Assembly (NCBI GenBank): GCA_031257455.1
Contig: JAIROQ010000188.1
Span: 1-9,318 of the forward strand
Direction of reading: 5' to 3'
Source: Prevotellaceae bacterium
GTDB taxonomy: Bacteria > Bacteroidota > Bacteroidia > Bacteroidales > UBA932
DNA length: 9,318 bases
A program made the position numbers and the translations under genes. Shown in pieces: positions 5,930 to 9,318 of this stretch (within the stretch, counting starts at the first letter, position 1; each line of letters starts with the position of its first letter). Below the pieces are notes generated by a model. The model saw only the letters and a list, made by a program, of their open reading frames with translations. It made no database searches and was not told the origin of the DNA.

Positions 5930-6078
5930 ATTTTGTGTCGCACGGATAGTGCGAAAATAGCGGAAATAATATTCTCATTGTCGTTATTTTTATTATTTAT
6001 TTTTATTATTAAATTTGAAAATATCATATATTTCGCGGCTTTTTAACATTTTTTTAAGAATTTTTATGGATGGAAAAA
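5930..6078. other. A/T-rich gap between the barrel genes
   Basis: No gene is seen. Just after the terminator is a small hairpin TCGCAC/GTGCGA (5938-5954, loop GGATA). The rest is very A/T-rich with many TTATT words and no recognisable RNA. Unlike the other long gaps in this window it has no short-period word arrays. Confidence 0.6.
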
Positions 6079-6079
6079 T

Positions 6080-6111
6080 TTTGAATATACCAATATTCAT
6101 TATTACTTTTG
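6080..6111 (+). promoter_or_regulatory. Promoter of the second barrel gene
   Basis: TTTG (6080-6083), 20 bases, then TACTTTTG (6104-6111), a full match to the Bacteroidota consensus. Transcription should start near 6117, at the base of the hairpin that follows. Confidence 0.8.
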
Positions 6112-6114
6112 CGC

Positions 6115-6147
6115 CCCGAAAACATAGTAAAGGCTGTGTTTTCCGGG
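6115..6147 (+). other. Hairpin at the 5' end of the second barrel mRNA
   Basis: GAAAACATAG (6118-6127) pairs with CTGTGTTTTC (6134-6143), ten pairs with one G-U. CCC (6115-6117) and GGG (6145-6147) extend it past a bulged C. The expected transcript start lies within this left arm, so the mRNA may begin with a closed stem, a structure known to protect outer-membrane protein messages such as ompA from decay. Confidence 0.6.
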
Positions 6148-6185
6148 TTAACAATATTTAATTATTTATTTTTAAAATTTTTATT

Positions 6186-6671
6186 ATGAAGAAAATTGTT
6201 CTTGTAACTGTAGCTGCGTTATTCTTTACAACGGCTACCATTGCACAATCTCAAACCGAAGCGAAAAAATTTTTCCTTAATGCCGAACTGTCCGGCTTGA
6301 ATGTAAATTTCACGCCCTCGCCATTTACATTAGATGTAGGCGCCGGCGGCGGATATTTTATAATCAACAATCTTGCCTTGCGCGCCCAGTTGGGACTCGG
6401 CTTTGGTAATAGTACGGACATCTCTTTTGGCGCAGGCGGCCGCTATTATTTAAGCGGGTTCTTTTTGGATGCGTTATTACAAGGAGCGAACACCGGCCTG
6501 AATATCGAAGGCAAAAGGCAACTGGAACTCGGCATAAGAGGCGCATTAGGTTATGCTATCTTCTTAAACGACCATGTCGCTTTTGAACCGGCAATAACTT
6601 TGGAAAAACGCTTTGTGGAAGATTCCGATGTTCATGTAGGGCTTAGCGCTATGTTCAGCATTTATTTCTAA
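6186..6671 (+). CDS. Small outer-membrane beta-barrel protein
   Basis: A 161-residue envelope protein. Residues 1-20 are a signal peptide (MKKIVLVTVAALFFTTATIA, cut before Gln21). The mature part has eight or so amphipathic strands: FFLNAELSGLNVNF, FTLDVGAGGGYFII, LALRAQLGLGFG, ISFGAGGRYYL, FFLDALLQGANTGL, LELGIRGALGYAIFL, VAFEPAITLEKRF, HVGLSAMFSIYF. The last residue is Phe, as in BAM substrates. Length and strand number fit an eight-stranded OmpA/OmpX-like barrel; no periplasmic OmpA-type domain is present. The function is not known. It is a single-gene unit with its own promoter, a 5' hairpin in the leader and a terminator. It is not an obvious duplicate of the barrel upstream: the two share little beyond signal peptide style. 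Confidence 0.8.
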   Translation: MKKIVLVTVAALFFTTATIAQSQTEAKKFFLNAELSGLNVNFTPSPFTLDVGAGGGYFIINNLALRAQLGLGFGNSTDISFGAGGRYYLSGFFLDALLQGANTGLNIEGKRQLELGIRGALGYAIFLNDHVAFEPAITLEKRFVEDSDVHVGLSAMFSIYF

Positions 6672-6712
6672 ATAATGCTGCATTTATAAGGAAAAATCAG
6701 CAGAACTTGAAG

Positions 6713-6742
6713 AAGCTGTTTCAAAATTGAAACGGCTTTTTT
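6713..6742 (+). terminator. Intrinsic terminator after the second barrel gene
   Basis: AAGCTGTTTCA (6713-6723) pairs with TGAAACGGCTT (6728-6738), eleven pairs with one G-U, with loop AAAT and a T run to 6742. The right arm overlaps the -33 element of the next gene's promoter, so terminator and promoter are packed into about 50 bases. Confidence 0.85.
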
Positions 6743-6759
6743 GATTTTTAGTATCTTTG
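6727..6759 (+). promoter_or_regulatory. Promoter of the dipeptidase gene
   Basis: TTG (6727-6729), 22 bases, then TATCTTTG (6752-6759), a full -7 match. The start codon is only 19 bases beyond, so the leader is about a dozen bases long. The -33 lies inside the preceding terminator stem. Confidence 0.65.
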
Positions 6760-6778
6760 CCCTGCAATAAATTAACGC

Positions 6779-7498
6779 ATGAAAAAGATATATTGCCTGC
6801 TGCTTGTTTGTCCATTATGGGTTGCCTGTTATCGCCAACCGCCGGAAACGGCTGCTACGGTTACGCCGGAAGCTACTGCCGGCAATGAACATGTTACCGG
6901 CGAGCCGGCTTTGGAAAAGCTCGGACTGATTGATGTGGTCACGCTTGACGAGGGTATTCGCGTGCAGTTGATTTATGCCACGCCTTATAATTTTATGGGC
7001 AAAACGCTATACAAAAATATTCGCCGCGCGTATTTGCAGCCTGCCGCTGCACAAAAATTACTGCACGCATACAGGGCATTGAAAAAAATACGCCCCGATT
7101 TAACCCTGCTTGTTTACGATGCGGCGCGCCCGCTCAGTGTACAGTGGGAAATGTGGAACGCGGTGAAAGGTACGGAATGGAATTATTATGTGAAAAATCC
7201 GGGAAATGGCGGCGGCATGCACAACTTCGGCGCGGCAGTCGATGTAACGCTTGCCGACTGCACCGGACAACCTCTGCCGATGGGAACGCCTTATGATTAC
7301 TTCGGCTATGAAGCCAATATTGATAAAGAAAGGGAACTGGTACGAACAGGACGTATCACCCCGCGTGAATGGGAAAACCGGTTGCTATTGCGGAGCGTGA
7401 TGACCGGCGCAGGTTTCCGCACGGTCAAAAGTGAATGGTGGCATTTCAATGCCTGTTCGCTCGAAGAAGCAAAAAAGCAGTATGAGCTGATCAGGTGA
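6779..7498 (+). CDS. D-Ala-D-Ala dipeptidase, M15 family (VanX/DdpX type)
   Basis: A zinc peptidase predicted to split D-alanyl-D-alanine. Outside glycopeptide-resistance clusters such enzymes recycle cell-wall dipeptide. The 239-residue protein starts with a signal peptide. WVAC at Cys17 could be a lipobox, though Trp at -3 is unusual, so it may be a lipoprotein or simply periplasmic. A low-complexity linker (18-45) precedes the domain, which opens IDVVTLDEGIRVQLIYATPYNF. Family marks are the substrate-binding Arg117 in DAARP, zinc ligands His148 and Asp155 in MHNFGAAVD, catalytic Glu219 and zinc ligand His222 in SEWWHFN. The usual Ser before the first His motif is replaced (GGMH). No vanA/B-type ligase or vanH lies beside it, so resistance is not implied. 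It ends exactly where recX begins on the other strand. Confidence 0.92.
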   Translation: MKKIYCLLLVCPLWVACYRQPPETAATVTPEATAGNEHVTGEPALEKLGLIDVVTLDEGIRVQLIYATPYNFMGKTLYKNIRRAYLQPAAAQKLLHAYRALKKIRPDLTLLVYDAARPLSVQWEMWNAVKGTEWNYYVKNPGNGGGMHNFGAAVDVTLADCTGQPLPMGTPYDYFGYEANIDKERELVRTGRITPREWENRLLLRSVMTGAGFRTVKSEWWHFNACSLEEAKKQYELIR

Positions 7499-7966
7499 TT
7501 AGGCGTCCAATTTCTTAATCGCCTCCTGCGCCATGTCGTATTCATAGCCTCTGCCGAGTGCAAAACGCAGCAACTTTGCCGTGCGTTCGACAGGCGATGC
7601 GGCTTTCAAGGTCGCTTCTTTTCGCCGTAATAATTGAAGCAAATCATTTTTGTATTTTTCCCCGTTAATTTCCTGCAGGGCTTCGGAAATAAGGGCGGCA
7701 GGAATTTTTTTCGTTTGCAATGCCTGTTTTATTTTCACCGTTCCCCAATGCGATAATCCATTTTTGTCGCGCACGAAAGCTTTTGCATAGCGTGCCTCAT
7801 CAATAAATCCCTGCGTTTGTAATTTTTTTATAATCGCAGAAATTTCTTTTGCCGGAATTTTCCAATCCTGCAATTTCTTTTGCACGTCCGCGACACATTT
7901 CTCCGCACGGCTGCAAAGCTGCTGAAGACGCGAGAGCGCCTGTTCGACAGAAAGTATCCGGCTCAA
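7499..7966 (-). CDS. recX: Regulatory protein RecX
   Basis: RecX binds RecA filaments and limits or tunes recombination and SOS activity. The 155-residue protein has the all-helical RecX repeats: ALSRLQQLCSRAEKC near the N-terminus, KLQDWKIPAKEISAIIKKLQ, GFIDEARYAKAFVRDKNGLSHWGTVKIKQAL (about 53-83, the most conserved part) and a C-terminal third repeat with ALGRGYEYDMAQEAIKKL. The start is TTG. An in-frame TAA lies three codons upstream and the first internal Met is near the C-terminus, so no ATG start is possible. It follows ldcA by 20 bases and is probably translated from the same mRNA. Its stop codon abuts the dipeptidase stop from the other strand with no base between. recA is not in the window. 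Confidence 0.93.
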   Translation of the reverse strand: MSRILSVEQALSRLQQLCSRAEKCVADVQKKLQDWKIPAKEISAIIKKLQTQGFIDEARYAKAFVRDKNGLSHWGTVKIKQALQTKKIPAALISEALQEINGEKYKNDLLQLLRRKEATLKAASPVERTAKLLRFALGRGYEYDMAQEAIKKLDA

Positions 7967-7986
7967 GGGCGTTTACCGTTTTTACG

Positions 7987-8895
7987 TTACAGGTAGTTGA
8001 TTTTTACTCCGGCGCCGGTTACTTCCAAAGAAAGCTCGCGACCGAAATACAGGGAATAATTCGGTTCGTCGTGTCCGGCAGGAAAACCGTAGCAAACGGG
8101 AATATCCAATGGCTGCAGGTAACCGGCAATGACTTCGTAAGCGGTTTTGCCGGGCAGTTCCTCATCCGATTTGCTGTCTTTAAAGTCGCCGACAATTACG
8201 CCGGCAGTTCTTTTCAATTTCCCGCTACGTTGGAGGTTATTCATCATCCGGTCGATGCTGTAAAGATATTCATTCACATCTTCCAGAAATAAGATGGCGC
8301 CGGTCGTGTCCACATCATCGGGCGTGGCGGATACATTGATGATGAGCGATAAGTTCCCGCCCCGTAAAACGCCTTTGGCCAAACCCGGTTTATTGAACGG
8401 ATGCGCCGGAATATCGTATCCCAAAAGTTCTCCGAACAAGGCTTTCCGCAATGATTCCGTACTTTCATTACTGCTGTTTTGCGGAAAATTTTTCGGCATA
8501 GTGCCGTGAATACTTTGCAACCCCAATTGTTGCAGGCGTGCATGAAATACCGTAACATCGCTATAACCGATAAACCATTTCGGATTTTCCAGCCATGCCG
8601 AAAAATCCACATTATCCACAATCCGGCCGCAGCCATAGCCGCCGCGCGCACATAAAACAGCCGCCGACTCCGGGTCATTGACGGCAGCTTGCAAGTCTGC
8701 GCATCGTTGTTCGTCTGTTCCGGCAAAGCCTAAATATTCTTCGCCTACATATTTTCCCATTTTTACCCGTAGCCCCCATTGTTGCAACAGGCGTGCGCCA
8801 TTCGCAACCAGCGATGACGCTATTTTCCCGGCAGGAGCGATAATGGTTACCAAATCATTTTTCTTCAAATAGGGTGGTTGTAACATATTATCCAT
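7987..8895 (-). CDS. ldcA: LD-carboxypeptidase (peptidase family S66, LdcA-like)
   Basis: Family S66 enzymes remove the terminal D-Ala from the L,D bond of muropeptides (tetrapeptide to tripeptide), a step in cytoplasmic murein recycling; some relatives act in microcin immunity (MccF). The 302-residue protein has no signal peptide, which fits a cytoplasmic recycling role. The catalytic triad is visible: Ser112 in GYSDVT, Glu205 in FLEDVNE, His275 in FPAGHDEPN. The substrate-loop motif ARGGYGCGRI (83-92) is also present. Length is normal for the family (about 300). The start at 8895 gives a leader of roughly ten bases; a second ATG at codon 4 is an alternative. It is the first gene of a two-gene unit with recX and, with the converging dipeptidase, makes a small cell-wall-peptide cluster. 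Confidence 0.94.
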   Translation of the reverse strand: MDNMLQPPYLKKNDLVTIIAPAGKIASSLVANGARLLQQWGLRVKMGKYVGEEYLGFAGTDEQRCADLQAAVNDPESAAVLCARGGYGCGRIVDNVDFSAWLENPKWFIGYSDVTVFHARLQQLGLQSIHGTMPKNFPQNSSNESTESLRKALFGELLGYDIPAHPFNKPGLAKGVLRGGNLSLIINVSATPDDVDTTGAILFLEDVNEYLYSIDRMMNNLQRSGKLKRTAGVIVGDFKDSKSDEELPGKTAYEVIAGYLQPLDIPVCYGFPAGHDEPNYSLYFGRELSLEVTGAGVKINYL

Positions 8896-8911
8896 GATAT
8901 AAATTATTTTA

Positions 8912-8942
8912 CAAAGATAAAAAGTTTTATTTATTTAAGCAA
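8912..8942 (-). promoter_or_regulatory. Promoter of ldcA-recX
   Basis: On the minus strand TTG (8942-8940), 20 bases, then TATCTTTG (8919-8912), a full -7 match. The -7 element ends only 16 bases before the ldcA ATG at 8895, so the leader is very short. Confidence 0.75.
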
Positions 8943-8951
8943 TGAAACCAA

Positions 8952-9107
8952 TTACGGATTTACAGATTTGCTAATGTGCTAATGTGACTAATGTGCTAAT
9001 GTGACTAATGTGGCTGACGCCACCGCGCTTGTCGCGACTCATAATTCATACCTCATATCTCATAACTAAAAAACATTTTCAACTTTCAACTCTCCACTTT
9101 CAACTAA
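8952..9107. repeat. Third repeat island
   Basis: No gene is seen. It opens with TTACGGATTTACAGATTT (8952-8969), a direct copy of 4989-5006. The 38-base inverted copy of 4902-4939 follows (8972-9009), then the 12-base hairpin TGGCTGACGCCA (9011-9022). Next are 7-base units CTCATAA, TTCATAC, CTCATAT, CTCATAA (9038-9065), and CAACTTT, CAACTCT, CCACTTT, CAACTAA (9080-9107). The joining of an ACGGATTT unit, an ATTAGTCAC-type array and the 12-mer repeats the make-up of the second island in rearranged order and orientation. Confidence 0.85.
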
Positions 9108-9250
9108 AAAGCCCCGGAGGGGCTGCCTGTGAATAACCCCGTGCTTCAGCGCGGGGGTACAAGGCATCCCCCTGCTTTTCGCGCGGCATACTGCCGGTGC
9201 ATCGTGGAAAACCCGTGCGCCGCGCGAGGTGCAGTGCGGGACATGTGGTG
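9108..9250. repeat. GC-rich, hairpin-rich element
   Basis: A block much richer in G and C than its surroundings, with three stems: GCCCC/GGGGC (9111-9123, loop GGA, with T residues after it on the minus strand); CCCCGTGC/GCGCGGGG (9137-9156, loop TTCA, one G-T pair); and TCGCGCGGC/GCCGCGCGA (9179-9227, with a 31-base loop). It is embedded between 7-base arrays. The 61-codon minus-strand frame across it is Arg/Pro/Ala-rich and not convincing as protein. Best read as a structured dispersed intergenic element (REP/BIME-like in style); family membership is not verified. Confidence 0.6.
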
Positions 9251-9256
9251 CGACTT

Positions 9257-9299
9257 TTCGATGCTCGATACTCGATTTGCGACATTCGACCGTGCGCTT
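9257..9299. repeat. 7-base array, inverted copy of the left-hand ATCGAA island
   Basis: Units TTCGATG, CTCGATA, CTCGATT, TGCGACA, TTCGACC run with a strict 7-base period. Bases 9271-9299 match the reverse complement of 511-539 at 28 of 29 positions. The window then ends with CATTTTCAACTTTC, like 9074-9086. Confidence 0.85.
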
Positions 9300-9318
9300 G
9301 CCGCCATTTTCAACTTTC

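Noticed and set aside
6779..7498. Vancomycin resistance gene vanX
   Set aside because: The enzyme family fits, but no D-Ala-D-Lac ligase, VanH or VanRS genes accompany it and the neighbours point to wall-peptide turnover.
7849..8292. 147-codon plus-strand frame opposite recX and ldcA
   Set aside because: Spans the junction of two well-supported genes on the other strand and has no domain or promoter.
4902..9009. Insertion sequence or composite transposon bounded by the 38-base inverted repeats
   Set aside because: No transposase or integrase lies between them, the ends are made of simple tandem units, and the enclosed genes are ordinary chromosomal ones.
9100..9285. 61-codon minus-strand frame over the GC-rich element
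   Set aside because: It translates hairpins and 7-base arrays; composition (Arg, Pro, Ala) follows the GC content, and no start signal or domain is seen.

Overview
The window looks like a chromosomal segment from a member of the Bacteroidota, most likely order Bacteroidales. Two observations support this. First, the promoters follow the phylum's own sigma-factor pattern: a -33 TTTG/TTG, 18-22 bases, then a -7 TAnnTTTG. It is seen ahead of the first lipoprotein gene, metK, both outer-membrane barrel genes (one with a one-base deviation), the dipeptidase gene and the LD-carboxypeptidase gene. Second, start codons lack Shine-Dalgarno sequences and sit in A/T-rich leaders, and the proteins (small PorT-like barrels, a propeller lipoprotein, an SSB ending DDLPF) resemble Bacteroidales families. 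The species cannot be named from the sequence.

Layout: 1-638 has no convincing gene. It holds hairpins, a 12-G run, several short-period tandem arrays and an orphan leftward promoter. 639-1679 (+) is a propeller-like lipoprotein. 1747-4604 (-) is a leftward block metK, mutY, ssb (SAM synthesis, oxidative-damage repair, single-strand DNA binding), led by a metK promoter and a leader that looks like a SAM-II riboswitch. 4800-5115 is a second repeat island. 5232-5879 and 6186-6671 (+) are two outer-membrane barrels, each with its own promoter and terminator. 6779-7498 (+) is a D-Ala-D-Ala dipeptidase of the VanX/DdpX type. It meets, with no gap, a leftward pair ldcA-recX (8895 to 7499). 8950-9318 is a third repeat island around a GC-rich hairpin-rich element.

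The genes are mostly housekeeping. Two of them (dipeptidase and LD-carboxypeptidase) act on peptidoglycan peptides and probably serve murein turnover or recycling; ssb, mutY and recX belong to DNA maintenance.

The unusual content is between the genes. Many short tandem arrays with a period of 7 to 9 bases, each built on a different word, are shared among three islands, often as inverted copies (one perfect 38-base pair, one 29-base pair with one mismatch). They are punctuated by a recurring 12-base hairpin, TGGCTKRCGCCA. The metK leader is the best regulatory find: an aptamer-like core whose conserved 3' strand is complementary to a segment just downstream.
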